64,000 nucleotides of DNA from JAJYUU01 sp963822955 (GCA_963822955.1 CAWGJS010000001.1:186001-250000), one strand, 5' to 3'. Counted from the stretch's first letter, positions 42,548-51,390 are shown. Program-made: numbers and translations. Notes: generated from the sequence alone by a model not told the origin.

Positions 42548-42973
42548 ATGACGGATACCAACAGCACCTGGAACACGGTGGGGCAAGGGGAGGGGGGCAG
42601 CGTCCCCGACCATACCGAGCAGGCGGGGTTAGACGGCAGGAACCTCCCTGACGGCCATTCTCCTGGAATGGATGCTGCGGAGCCCATCGCCTATTCACCG
42701 GGCAAGACTGCAGAGCAACTCGCATACGAGCGCGGGCAGAAGGACGCCGTACGCAGACTCACGACGCCGCGGATGACCGGCTGGCGGATCACCTGCGGCA
42801 TCTGCTGGGCCCTGTGGACAGTGCTGTTGAGTGTCAGCGCTCTCGTAAGCCTGGCTCATGCCAACTTCGGCACATTCCTGATAGCAGGCATCTTGGCTGG
42901 TCTGGCGGGCTGGTACGACTACCGAATCTGGTCGCTCAAGGCACGCCGCCTCACCCTTTTCATCATCTTCTGA
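42548..42973 (+). CDS. Small two-helix membrane protein
   Basis: A 141-residue protein with a hydrophilic N-terminus (about 70 residues, rich in G, D and P), a basic patch (RGQKDAVRRLTTPRMTGWR) and two membrane helices (CGICWALWTVLLSVSALVSL and FGTFLIAGILAGLAGWYDYR). GCCAGGAGGGC before the ATG is a strong ribosome site. No family is recognised. It precedes, by 119 bases, a membrane-anchored NPCBM-like protein on the same strand; the two may act together at the cell surface. Confidence 0.72.
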   Translation: MTDTNSTWNTVGQGEGGSVPDHTEQAGLDGRNLPDGHSPGMDAAEPIAYSPGKTAEQLAYERGQKDAVRRLTTPRMTGWRITCGICWALWTVLLSVSALVSLAHANFGTFLIAGILAGLAGWYDYRIWSLKARRLTLFIIF

Positions 42974-43092
42974 CCCCGTCTTCCCAGAAGCCGACCTGGC
43001 CGCAGGCGAAACTTCCGCAGATAACCACTTCACAGTTCGCCGGGAATCAACGCGATGCCCGAGCATATCGCTGCATCCATCAGGGTGGGAAA

Positions 43093-43797
43093 ATGACAGC
43101 AACTCAGCAGAAGAAGGCAACCGCCAAGAAGAAACGACGCGGCTTAGCAGGCTGGCTAACTTCGTTCAGCGGGATTCTCGCGTCCCTGGCCACCATCGCG
43201 GCAGCAGGCGCGTCCGTGCTAGCGGCACATCAGACCAGCCGGGTAAATCAGCTCACTATCGTGGTGAAGCAACAGCAGCAACAACTCAAGCAGGCTCACC
43301 AGCAGGCCCCTAGCGCACCTAGGCCGTCCAGTACCGGAGGCACATCCGGGTCAATCGGCGGCGCGCTGCCCGCTGGCGGCCTTTATCTCTCCGCGATGCA
43401 GCCCACCGTCGATAGGGCAGACATTAGTACCGGGTCGCAGACTATGTCGGCGAAGGCCTATCCCGACAGCAGCACCTTCTACTGCTACGGGCCGCTAGAC
43501 AATGGCCAGCCCGATGAGGCGTTCGATGTGGCTGGCCATTCGGCTTTTAAGGCCGAGGTCGGCATCCCGGACAACACTAGCAATGCCACCAGCCTAGACG
43601 AGACCGTGATTTTCGCCAATCAAGCGGGTGTGCAGCTCATCAAGCCCATAGTCGTCAGCCTCGGGCATCCGGCTGCCGTGACGCTGAACATTGCCGGTGT
43701 CACTCAGCTCGAGGTCAGCTGCAGCGGGATCGACACGCAGAACCAGCAACAAGAAGACGACAATGTGCTGACACTCGGGAATGCCTTCGTCTCTTAG
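43093..43797 (+). CDS. Membrane-anchored NPCBM-like protein
   Basis: A 234-residue protein. A lysine-rich cytoplasmic start (QKKATAKKKRRG) is followed by one membrane helix (ILASLATIAAAGASVLAAH), a short Gln-rich coiled coil (VVKQQQQQLKQAHQQ), a Ser/Gly/Thr linker and a beta-rich domain (residues 95-234). The last (FKAEVGIPDNTSNATSLDET, VTLNIAGVTQLEVSC, NVLTLGNAFVS) resembles the NPCBM putative carbohydrate-binding module. It probably sits outside the membrane and binds glycans. AGGGTGGGA precedes the ATG. Codon usage is less GC-biased than in flanking genes, suggesting recent acquisition. Confidence 0.72.
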   Translation: MTATQQKKATAKKKRRGLAGWLTSFSGILASLATIAAAGASVLAAHQTSRVNQLTIVVKQQQQQLKQAHQQAPSAPRPSSTGGTSGSIGGALPAGGLYLSAMQPTVDRADISTGSQTMSAKAYPDSSTFYCYGPLDNGQPDEAFDVAGHSAFKAEVGIPDNTSNATSLDETVIFANQAGVQLIKPIVVSLGHPAAVTLNIAGVTQLEVSCSGIDTQNQQQEDDNVLTLGNAFVS

Positions 43798-43898
43798 TCT
43801 GCCGAAATAGCACACAATACTCTTCGTGACGATGTAAAAGTTCCAAATCGTCATTCAGGCTTAAGCAAAGCACCTCTTAGTGAATGTGAGAGCGTCAT

Positions 43899-44103
43899 AT
43901 GGCTGAGATGCACGTCATCGTGAAGCTATCGGATGCGTCCGGCACCTCGATAACAATGAATAACACATCGCTGCAGGAAGTAGTCGATGAATTTCATTCG
44001 GCCTGGGTAGAGCAAAGATTAATGAACGTGGGCATGGAAGCGCCGGGCTATGCACATAAAGTAAATCCCCAGCAGGTTACGCTAATTCATGAGCTTAGCT
44101 CTA
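43899..44103 (+). pseudogene. Small gene interrupted by the IS630 insertion
   Basis: An ORF starting at ATG 43899 encodes MAEMHVIVKLSDASGTSITM and continues to about LIHELSS, where the IS630 left end begins at 44104. Beyond that the frame only reads into the insertion sequence. Base composition is clearly more AT-rich than the chromosome average, and the preceding 100 bases are too. No family is recognised. If the original ended close to this point, the insertion replaced its last residues; reading past the right end gives about 19 more codons without resemblance. Confidence 0.5.
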
Positions 44104-44123
44104 GTGTCCCGTGTTGTAAGTTG
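44104..44123 (+). repeat. IS630 left inverted repeat
   Basis: GTGTCCCGTGTTGTAAGTTG, preceded by TA; paired with 45639-45658. Confidence 0.7.
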
Positions 44124-44154
44124 TTTTACAGTGTGATTCGCGGGACAATGGAGC

Positions 44155-45228
44155 ATGTCCTTAGCTCCTGCGCTGGCGCTGCGTGAGGGTGACCGGGAGC
44201 GGCTGGGCGGATCTGGCGCGGCTGCCGACCGTGCCGTCGGGCTGGCGAAGCGGGCGCGGATGGTACTGCTGGCCGCCGACGGGGTGCCGAACGCGCAGAT
44301 CGCCCGGACGGTCGGGGTGTCGCGGCCGACGGTGATCGGCTGGCGGGACCGCTATGTCGGGCGGGATCGCGGCGCTGGAGGACGAGCCGCGGTCGGGCCG
44401 CCCGGCGGTGATCGATGAGATCGAGGTGGTGGTGGCGACGCTGGCGAATGACGGCCGGCCGCCGGAGCGGCTGGGCATCACGCACTGGTCGGCCCGGTTC
44501 CTGGCCGCCGAGCTGGGCATCTCGTTCGCGTCGGTGGCGCGGATCTGGCGCAAGTGGGACATCCAGCCGCACCGGATCGAGACGTTCAAGTTCAGCACCG
44601 ACCCGGAGCTGGAGACCAAGATCCGCGACGTCGTCGGGCTCTACCTGCGACCCGCCGGAGAACGCGGTCGTGGTCAGCGTCGATGAGAAGTCGCCAGATC
44701 CAGGCGCTGGACCGGACGGCGCCGATGCTGCCGCTGCGGCCCGGCCTGCCCGCCCGGCAGAGCTATGACTACAAGCGCAACGGCACCACCACCCTGTTCG
44801 CCGCGCTGGAGGTGGCCACCGGGAAGATCACCGCGGACGCCTGCTACCCGCGGCACCGCCACCAGGAGTTCCTGCGGTTCCTGAAGAAGGTCGCCGCCGC
44901 CCACCCCGCCGTCGAGCTGCACGTCGTGTGCGACAACTACGCCACCCACAAGCACCCCGCCGTGAAGGCAGTGGCTCGCAAAGACAACCCGCGGGTCACC
45001 CTGCACTTCACCCCGACCAGCTGCTCGTGGCTCAACATGGTGGAGATCTTCTTCGGCATCATCACCCGCCAGGCCATCCGCCGCGGCACCTTCCGCTCGG
45101 TCAAGGACCTCACCGCCGCCATCGGCGCCTTCATCGACGCCTACAACGAGCGCTGCCAGCCATTCACCTGGACCAAGGACGCCGACGAATTACTCGCGAG
45201 GATCAGGCCGTCAAAGACGCGACGCTAG
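44155..45228 (+). pseudogene. IS630-family transposase, with three +1 frame changes
   Basis: Four successive reading-frame segments build one DDE transposase of about 357 residues: an N-terminal HTH (AKRARMVLLAADGVPNAQIA, VSRPTVIGWRDRY), a linker (ALEDEPRSGRP), a second HTH-like part (AELGISFASVARIWRKW), and the catalytic core with VVVSVDEKS (first Asp), LHVVCDNYATHKH (second Asp) and SWLNMVEIFFG (Glu). Frame changes lie near 44360, 44655 and 44693, each equivalent to one extra base; the last two are in CCC/GCC runs. The element is inactive as written unless these are sequencing errors. Its TAG overlaps the stop of the opposite-strand gene. Confidence 0.85.
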
Positions 45229-45465
45229 GGCAGGTAGCGGAGCAGGAAGAACTGGCCCACCCCGGCAACGATGGCCCACACGCCGAACGCGCGCATCACC
45301 CAGACGGGCGTCCGTGCGTAAAACCGGCCGGTGACCGGCTGCCCACGCAGGCGGTCGAGCATCCGGCTGGCCAGCCCTGGAATCAGTGACCAGGACGACC
45401 CCGATGACCACGCAGAAGAGCATCAAGACCACCTGCCCGACCTGGATATGGCCGTGCGTGTCCAC
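45225..45465 (-). pseudogene. Small two-helix membrane protein, frameshifted
   Basis: From GTG 45465 the frame reads VDTHGHIQVGQVVLMLFCVV, the first membrane helix. After a frame change near 45385, it continues as IPGLASRMLDRLRGQPVTGR and ends WAIVAGVGQFFLLRYLP, a second helix. Without the extra base it would be a 79-residue protein. Its TAG stop lies on the same CTAG as the transposase stop, in tail-to-tail arrangement. It is either a passenger of the IS element or a host gene that the IS entered at its stop codon. Confidence 0.6.
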
Positions 45466-45638
45466 AGCGCCTCCGCCGGAAAGCCAGACCATGCCGTGCC
45501 AAGCTACCCCGCGGGCCTGACGCTGGCTACCTCGACAAGAAGGCAAACCACGACCCTGCCAGCTACCCCTCCGCACTGTCTGGCCGTTCTCACCCGCCGC
45601 CTTCCCAGGCCGCCTGGCCGTCGAAATAGAGCATCAAG

Positions 45639-45658
45639 AGACTTACGACACGCGACAC
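45639..45658 (-). repeat. IS630 right inverted repeat
   Basis: Reads inward as GTGTCGCGTGTCGTAAGTCT, 16 of 20 positions identical to the left end, and is followed by TA at 45659-45660. Confidence 0.65.
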
Positions 45659-45819
45659 TAGGTCGCCGGTGAATTGTCACACCTGCGTGAGCCGTTGCCC
45701 GCATTCCCCGTGACTTACCGCCACCAGCCCGGATCCGCTTCCCGCCTGGGGGCACCGGGCCAGCAAACCGGCGGACCGGGCAGGCTGACCGCAGCCCGCG
45801 ATGCGAACAAGACTGCTAG

Positions 45820-45960
45820 TGGTCTGTAAGGGAGCTTGTTTAGTCTTCGCGCGGTTGCTGCTGGCTGAGATCTCGTCGGCGTCCTTGGTCCAGGCGAACG
45901 GGTGCGGGTGGTCGTTCCATGGGTCGATGAACGCGCCGATCCCGAGTTGGGCCAGGTTAA
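45820..45960 (-). pseudogene. Second IS630 transposase remnant (C-terminus)
   Basis: On the minus strand a 40-residue segment reads AQLGIGAFIDPWNDHPHPF, then AWTKDADEISA and NRAKTKQ. It aligns with the C-terminus of IS630 transposases, including the one at 44155 (AIGAFIDAYNERCQPFTWTK, then DADELLARI), but is only about half identical, so it comes from a different family member and lies in the opposite orientation. The rest of the gene is missing. Confidence 0.7.
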
Positions 45961-46104
45961 TGCGCAAGACAGTTGGCGCAGACTGGTCGCTTCGAGTGCT
46001 TGGCGAGGATCGTGCCGGCAGCCAGACCGCTGAGAGACGTGACGTTCTGTGGCTCGCCGATCGGGTCGGGGACGATGAAGCGGACACTATGTGAAAATGG
46101 TCCC

Positions 46105-46746
46105 GTGAACGCGCGGGGAGTCCCTGCAAGTCCAAGCTACCGGCGGGAGGGCTCCGTTGCGCTTCGGAGAGCCAGCCTGATCTTTGCATCATGCTGGGCG
46201 CTGACCGGGGCGGCGCTTGGCGTGTGGGTCTTGCGGTCCTGGTGGACGCAGCCCGTGCCGAACCCGGCGACCGGCGGGCCGCTGGGTCCTGACTCAAATC
46301 TGGCGGTGCTGATCCAGGCGTTCCTCATGTCGCTGCCACTGGCAGCCTTGTGGGTGGTGGCGGCGGCGAGCGGGTTCGGCTACCTGCACAGTGCGCCGCT
46401 GGCCCGGCGGTGGCGGGCCGCGTGGGCGTGCACGGTCACTGCGGCAGCCGCGGTCGGCGTGGCGTTCATCGCGGTCTTCTGGGATCCCGTGCCGCTCTTC
46501 GGGCAGATGGTGCTCGGGCACCCGAGCTGGGGCCTGCTTGCGTTCTCCGCCGCTTTCATGCTTGTCGGCACCTCGATGGTCGCGGTCATCACCGCGACGG
46601 CGCGCCGGGCCCGGCGGCAAGCGGCGGAGGCATACACCGGCAGCCCGACAGGGCACGGGTCGCCTTCGATCCTTGCCGCGACGAGCACACCACCTGCGCC
46701 GCCTCGCACCCGGATATCGTCCCCGGCCTGTTCTTCGACGGGGTAG
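46105..46746 (+). CDS. Four-helix membrane protein
   Basis: A 213-residue ORF with hydrophobic segments LIFASCWALTGAALGVWVL, AVLIQAFLMSLPLAALWVVA, ACTVTAAAAVGVAFIAVFW and LGLLAFSAAFMLVGTSMVAV-like stretches, then a basic cytoplasmic tail (TARRARRQAAEA). The last 40 residues, rich in S, T and P, look unlike protein. In the neighbouring frame, bases 46690-46800 give another helix-like segment (GLFFDGVALLLLYVLVVIV), so a frame change near 46640 is possible. GTG 46105 was chosen as start. No family is recognised. Confidence 0.55.
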   Translation: MNARGVPASPSYRREGSVALRRASLIFASCWALTGAALGVWVLRSWWTQPVPNPATGGPLGPDSNLAVLIQAFLMSLPLAALWVVAAASGFGYLHSAPLARRWRAAWACTVTAAAAVGVAFIAVFWDPVPLFGQMVLGHPSWGLLAFSAAFMLVGTSMVAVITATARRARRQAAEAYTGSPTGHGSPSILAATSTPPAPPRTRISSPACSSTG

Positions 46747-47189
46747 CGCTGCTGCTGCTGTACGTGCTGGTCGTGATAGTGCGTGAGACGTCGCCGCGGC
46801 GAAGCCAGCGGATGTACGTGCCTGCTGGCGGAGTCGGCGGAACACATCATCCCGATGGCAGTCATCACGGAACCAGCGCTCGTCGCCGTGTGCATGGTGG
46901 GCGAGGTAGACGATCGCGCCGGAGGGCGCGGACAGGCAGATGACCCGATGTTGCTCAGCCGTCGGTGACGTCATGCCCGAAGCTCGGGTTGATAGCGACC
47001 GATACAGGCTGCGCTCGCCGCCCAGCCGCTAGTGAGCGGCGTCGGTTACCTTCCCGGTCCGGCGGTAGTGCGCCAGGGTCTTGCGGACCCGCAGGCGGAT
47101 CCCCTTGTGCCCGGGCACATCGATGACAGCTGCGGGCGGTTCGAGGCGGAGTTGGCGTAGTGGCGCGTGCTGGGTCCATAGTCGTCGGC
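46747..47189. other. 443-base region with gene remnants only
   Basis: No complete gene is supported. The minus strand at about 47037-47160 reads PAAVIDVPGHKGIRLRVRKT, then LAHYRRTGKVTDAAH and a stop, with host-like codon choice. It may be the end of a lost gene. Other frames here show no family resemblance. This region lies between two damaged genes and is probably decaying. Confidence 0.35.
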
Positions 47190-47939
47190 ATGGATCCGGT
47201 GGTGGCGCGGAACCGCGCCGTCTGGGAAGAGGCCTCGCAGAAGCACGTGCGCGAGCATCAAGACCTGCTGGATCAGGCGAGGGTCCGGTCGTCGCTTGCC
47301 CCGTGCGAACTTGAGGCGTTGCGGCCGCTACTAGCCTCGGCCCCTGTGGTAGTTCACCTGTAAAGTGGCCATGGCCTGGATGACCTGGACCTCGCGGCGG
47401 CCGGGGCTCAGTGCACGGTCGGCATCGACTTCAGCGAGGTTGCTGCCGCAGCCGCGCAGCGCCGCGCTCTCGAATTGGCCGTTCGCTGCCGGTACGCGGT
47501 CGCACAGGTCCCGGCCGTGCCGCTGCAAGACCAGTCCGCCGACCTCGTCTACACAGGCAAGGGCGCGCTGATCTGGATGCCGGACCTGGACGCATGGGCC
47601 CGTACAGTGGCGCGGCTGCTGCGCCCGGCGGGTCACCTGTTCATCTACGAAGCCCACCCCATGGTGCCGCTGTGGACCTGGGACGAAGACGAAGCCCGCA
47701 TCAGGCAGGATCGCAGCTACTTTGCTCGCAGCCACCAGAACGACACCTATCCGGCCCGCGGAGCCACCGAATGGCAGTGGACCCTCGGGCACGTCATTAC
47801 CGCGGTCATCGCCGCTGGCCTAGAGATCCGCCACGTCACCGAGCACCCGGAGCCCTTCTGGCAGCCGCACGCCATCACCGCAGCGGCCTGGCAGGGTCAG
47901 CTTCCCAACACCTACAGCCTCTTGGCACAGCGCATATGA
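47190..47939 (+). pseudogene. SAM-dependent methyltransferase with in-frame stop
   Basis: A single frame from ATG 47190 to TGA 47939 (250 codons) encodes a class I methyltransferase: NRAVWEEASQKHVREHQDLL at the start, then VVHL-stop-SGHGLDDLDLAAAG, VGIDFSEVAAAAAQRR, LVYTGKGALIWMPDL, LLRPAGHLFIYEAHPMVPLW and EWQWTLGHVIT. The stop TAA at 47361-47363 sits where the family has Gln in the SAM-binding loop (H-L-Q-S-G-x-G), so a single CAA to TAA change explains it. Everything after the stop stays in frame and well conserved, so the lesion is recent, read through, or an error. Confidence 0.82.
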
Positions 47940-47984
47940 CAACGTCAATGCGCGCTCCTGGCGCTGATGGTCCGGCTGCTGTCG

Positions 47985-48218
47985 CTATGGCTCTGTCTGG
48001 CCGAGACCTGCCATCGTGACCATCTGCTGGACAGCCTCGGCACGCGAGGCGTGGGTTCCGACGAGGCTGATTTCCAGAGCGATGGCCTCCAGTGTGGAGT
48101 CGTGGAACGTCAACACAAAGTGCCGCGCGTTCGCGAAAGGGACCTCAGGCGCCTGGGGATGAACGGCCCCGGTGTCGCGCAACTGATCGTGCCAGTCAGC
48201 TGGCCGCGTACCAGGCCG
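47985..48218 (-). pseudogene. C-terminal gene fragment
   Basis: The minus strand encodes about 73 residues that read like protein (ADWHDQLRDTGAVHPQ, EVPFANARHFVLTFHDSTLE, then AIALEISLVGTHASRAEAVQ) up to a TAG at 47985. No start or N-terminal part is present upstream, where the sequence belongs to the carbonic anhydrase promoter. It is probably the tail of a lost gene of unknown function. The rest of the 427 bases between the methyltransferase and the carbonic anhydrase shows nothing else. Confidence 0.4.
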
Positions 48219-48366
48219 ACTGCCGGGCGCTCGCCAGGCAGGATCCTGACCATTCGCGGCAGTCCTGCCGCTGGCCGCCGTCCCGCCAGGGCCCGGCATG
48301 GAATCAGCTCGCGCGGGAAGGACCGGAAAAACGCCGATCATGCCACCTCGACCACGGAAGGCGGCC

Positions 48367-48912
48367 ATGTCGAACCTCACCGCGCTGCTGGAGCGCAACA
48401 GGGCCTTCGCCAGCAGCGGCGGCTGGCGCAACACTCCGCGCCTCCCGTTCCTGCCGTTCAAGGGCTTGTACATCATCACCTGCATCGACCCGCGGACGGA
48501 CCCGGCTGACTTCCTCGGACTTGAGCTCGGCGACGCGATCGTGGCACGGACGGTCGGCGGCCGCGTGACCGACGCGGTCATCCAGGACCTGTCTTATATC
48601 GGCTACCTCGTCGAGGCCAAGGCTCCCCAAGGCCCGTACTTCGAGGCCGCGGTCATCCACCACACTGACTGCGGCAGCCGGCTGCTCGAAGATCCTGAAC
48701 TGCGGCGCGGATTCGCGCAGCGCTCCGGATACGACGAGCAGCAGCTAGCCGCCCTGCCCGCGACGGTGCCTGCCGAGACTGTCCGGGGCGACGTCGCCAA
48801 GATCCTCGCCGCGCCCCAGGCCTCGAGGAGGACCACTGTCTCCGGCCACGTGTACGACACCGCGACCGGCCTGCTGGAAACCGTCGCAGAACCGGTCGGC
48901 ATCGGCTCGTGA
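48367..48912 (+). CDS. Beta-class carbonic anhydrase-like protein
   Basis: A 181-residue soluble zinc protein. The CxDxR zinc/catalytic motif is CIDPRTDP near residue 39, followed by LGDAIVARTVGGRV and the second zinc site HHTDCG near residue 97, so all ligands (Cys, Asp, His, Cys) are present. It should hydrate CO2 to bicarbonate, though some members of this short subgroup are uncharacterised. The start ATG 48367 has GGAAGGCGG upstream; the longer ORF start at 48298 lacks one. It stands alone as a transcription unit. Confidence 0.88.
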   Translation: MSNLTALLERNRAFASSGGWRNTPRLPFLPFKGLYIITCIDPRTDPADFLGLELGDAIVARTVGGRVTDAVIQDLSYIGYLVEAKAPQGPYFEAAVIHHTDCGSRLLEDPELRRGFAQRSGYDEQQLAALPATVPAETVRGDVAKILAAPQASRRTTVSGHVYDTATGLLETVAEPVGIGS

Positions 48913-48997
48913 AAACCTTCCTGGGCCGACGGGAAGACGGTCCCCCGACACCGCCTGCGCTGGGTCTGACTGCCCTGCTGACCTGGGTCTGGCGCGG

Positions 48998-49900
48998 TCA
49001 GGGCACCAAGACGAGCTTTCCGCGGACGTGGCCGCCCTGGCTGATGCGGTAAGCATCAGCTGCGCGGGCGAACGGGAACGTCTGCACCTTGATCACCAGT
49101 TTGTTCTGGCGCAGCAGCTCGGCGACCTGGGCCAGAGCGTCCTCCGGGCGACTATCGGCACCGCCACCGGTAACGCGCGCTCCGGCCTCACCGGCCGCAA
49201 AGTTGGCAATGGTCACCACCTGGGACGGCTGGGGTACCAGGCTGACCAGATCATCGATCGGCGTCTTGCCGACGACATCGAAGACGGCGTCGACCCGGCC
49301 GCCGGCGGCGTCCCGTACCCGGTCGGCCACGCCCTCGCCGTAGCGCACCGGGGTCGCCCCGATCTCCCTGACGTAGTCCATGTTCGATTCGCTCGCCGAC
49401 GCGATGACCCTGGCGTCACGGGCGACCGCCATCTGCACGGCGACCGCTCCCACCCCGCCCGCGCCTCCGTCGACGAACACCGCGTCGCCCGCGCTGGCGT
49501 CGAGCAGACGAAGGCCACGTTCGGCCGTCTCACCGGCGACCCCCGCCGCAGCTGCCACCGCCCAGTCCACCGGCGCCGGCTTGGCCGCCCAGGAATCAAG
49601 CAGCGCATACTCCGCCTGGGTGTACCGGCCCTGGCCGAACACCTCATCACCGACAGATACACCGGTGACCCCCTCGCCGACCTCGTCCACCACACCAGCG
49701 GCGTCGTATCCGAGGTAGCCGGTGCCATCCATCGGCTGGCCATTGGAGAGCGTCCCGGTAAAGATCTTCCAGTCCAGCGGGTTCACGCTGGCCGCACGAA
49801 CCGCGATCCGGATCTGTCCGCGGCCTGGGTGCGGATCAGGAGCATCTGCCCAGTCCAGGACATCCGGACCTCCGTACGCCGTGAACTGCAGTGCTCGCAT
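48998..49900 (-). CDS. Zinc-type alcohol dehydrogenase/quinone oxidoreductase family protein
   Basis: A 300-residue NAD(P)-dependent MDR protein. The GroES-like half has MRALQFTAYGGPDVLDW, VRAASVNPLDWKIFTG and LGYDAAGVVDEVGEGV; the Rossmann half has VFVDGGAGGVGAVAVQMA (a G-x-G-x-x-G-type loop) and DAVFDVVGK. It lacks the Cys ligands of true zinc enzymes, so it is best read as a quinone oxidoreductase-like reductase. Start ATG 49900 has GGAGG nine bases upstream. The open frame to 50089 is not supported by resemblance. Confidence 0.9.
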   Translation of the reverse strand: MRALQFTAYGGPDVLDWADAPDPHPGRGQIRIAVRAASVNPLDWKIFTGTLSNGQPMDGTGYLGYDAAGVVDEVGEGVTGVSVGDEVFGQGRYTQAEYALLDSWAAKPAPVDWAVAAAAGVAGETAERGLRLLDASAGDAVFVDGGAGGVGAVAVQMAVARDARVIASASESNMDYVREIGATPVRYGEGVADRVRDAAGGRVDAVFDVVGKTPIDDLVSLVPQPSQVVTIANFAAGEAGARVTGGGADSRPEDALAQVAELLRQNKLVIKVQTFPFARAADAYRISQGGHVRGKLVLVP

Positions 49901-50164
49901 CCAGCCATCCTCCGGTAAGGACGGGCACACCGCCGCTTTAAGGCCCGAGACCGTCCGCCAGGCCAAATGCGACCCGAGGGGCCTCAGTGCACCCTTACCC
50001 GCCAAGACGCGGACTAGGCCATCCTCAGCCAGCTCGTGCAGCGTCCAAGTCTTCCGCCGACCGGGCGTTCTGCAGCGGATCGACGGCATCTGTGCCTGAC
50101 GCAGCAGGGATCGCAGGCGCGCCGGGCACCAGCCCTGGACAACGCACCCCAGCGGGCACCGATA

Positions 50165-50620
50165 ATGAGAGCCGTGCCTGCTGACGAATCACCGCGACCG
50201 ACGTGCGTCTTCTGCGAGATCGTGGCCGGCCGGGAACCGGCCAGCGTGGTCTACTCCGATGCCGCGATCATCGCCTTCATGGACCTGCGCCCGATCAATG
50301 CCGGCCACCTGCTGGTAGTGCCACGGGCCCACGCCGCACGCCTTGCCGACCTAGACGAGCGGCTAGGTGCGGCGATGTTCGCCGTGGGCCAGCGGCTGGC
50401 GGGAGCCATCCGGCGCTCAGGTCTGCCGTGCCAGGGAGTCAACCTCTTCGTCGCCGACGGGGAGGTCGCCGGGCAGGAGGTTATGCATATCCACCTGCAC
50501 GTGCTGCCGAGGACACCAGGCGACGGGTTCCGGATCGAGCGTGGGTCAGCATTCACCGGCCGCGCCGAGCTTGACCAGGGAGCTGCCCTTGTCCGGGGCG
50601 GCTTGGACCGAGCCGACTGA
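50165..50620 (+). CDS. HIT-family hydrolase
   Basis: A 151-residue HIT protein. CVFCEIVAGREPASVVYSD at the start has the family's C-x-x-C element, followed by AFMDLRPINAGHLLVVPRAH and the histidine triad HIHLHVLPR near residue 110. It hydrolyses nucleotide conjugates such as dinucleoside polyphosphates or AMP-lysine-type compounds in the cytoplasm. The start was set at ATG 50165; the ORF is open to 50036. It is a monocistronic unit between a divergent reductase gene and a secreted protein gene. Confidence 0.9.
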   Translation: MRAVPADESPRPTCVFCEIVAGREPASVVYSDAAIIAFMDLRPINAGHLLVVPRAHAARLADLDERLGAAMFAVGQRLAGAIRRSGLPCQGVNLFVADGEVAGQEVMHIHLHVLPRTPGDGFRIERGSAFTGRAELDQGAALVRGGLDRAD

Positions 50621-50766
50621 CTGGGTGCAGGCCGCGCGCCGGCGAATGGCCTTAGCGACGATGACATCGACGCAGCCTTATTGCATCCCGGACCGCGGTT
50701 TGGTAAAGCCAACGCAAAGGCACAGCAGCGAGGTTGCTGGCCGTTCCGCGTCCGGAGGTCACGCTC

Positions 50767-51390
50767 ATGCTTCGTCGAGGTCTCAGCCTGGCCACCCGCC
50801 CGGCGCTCGCAATCGCCGCTGCTGCCGGCGGGTTCGTCCTGGCGCTGGGGATAACCGCAGCTGCCGCCGCCCCAGGGCACCCAGCGGTCAGCAGGACTCA
50901 TGCCTTCCACTTCAAGATCGTGCCCTCGCCCGGCATCAAGTCCTGCCTGCCGCGGGCTGGCGGCAGCGTGACCATCACGTCGGGCGCCCTGAACGACACC
51001 ATGAAGGTTTCGGTGCACGGGCTGCCCGGGCGCACAGCGTTCGACCTGTTCGTGATCCAGACGCCCAACAAGCCCTTCGGCGTCTCGTGGTATCAGACCG
51101 ACATCCAAACCGGCCGCGCTGGCACAGGGTCGGCGACGGTGCACGGGGTGTTCGACTCACAGACGTTCTCGGTATCGCCGGGCGGGACCACAACGTTCGC
51201 GCCGACCCACCAGTACCACCTCGGCCTGTGGTTCAACAACCCGATGAAGCCGTTCATGATCGGCTGCGAGGCAACCGCGACCTCACCGGTCGTCACTCCG
51301 TTCAACGGGAACCAGCACGCTGGCATTCAGGTGCTCAACACTGCGAACTTCCCGCTCGCGAAGGGACCGCTTGCGCACGTGCACCGCTAA
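50767..51390 (+). CDS. Secreted protein with beta-rich domain
   Basis: A 207-residue protein with a cleavable signal peptide (PALAIAAAAGGFVLALGITA, then AAAAPGH) and a mature part of about 170 residues rich in beta-strand-like segments (SVTITSGALNDTMKVSVHGL, FDLFVIQTPNKPFGVSWYQT, then GTGSATVHGVFDSQTFSV). Two cysteines (SCLPRAG and IGCEAT) may form a disulfide. I do not recognise a named domain; the pattern resembles extracellular proteins of unknown function that recur in actinomycetes. GGAGG seven bases before the ATG is strong. Confidence 0.78.
   Translation: MLRRGLSLATRPALAIAAAAGGFVLALGITAAAAAPGHPAVSRTHAFHFKIVPSPGIKSCLPRAGGSVTITSGALNDTMKVSVHGLPGRTAFDLFVIQTPNKPFGVSWYQTDIQTGRAGTGSATVHGVFDSQTFSVSPGGTTTFAPTHQYHLGLWFNNPMKPFMIGCEATATSPVVTPFNGNQHAGIQVLNTANFPLAKGPLAHVHR

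Larger units (their letters stand above)
44104..45658 (+). mobile_element. IS630-family element
   Basis: Terminal inverted repeats (GTGTCCCGTGTTGTAAGTTG at the left, and GTGTCGCGTGTCGTAAGTCT read inward from the right) match at 16 of 20 positions, and both ends are flanked by TA (44102-44103 and 45659-45660), the target duplication of IS630/Tc1-mariner elements. The element carries a DDE transposase gene and, on the other strand, a small broken membrane-protein gene. A weaker end-like sequence at 45210-45225, also followed by TA, would give a more usual length of 1.12 kb. Confidence 0.7.

Noticed and set aside
46783..46968. Small plus-strand ORF of 61 codons
   Set aside because: No ribosome site, no resemblance, and equally open frames exist on both strands in this decayed region.
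49901..50089. N-terminal extension of the quinone oxidoreductase frame
   Set aside because: The ATG at 49900 has a good ribosome site and begins at the family N-terminus; the extension has no resemblance.
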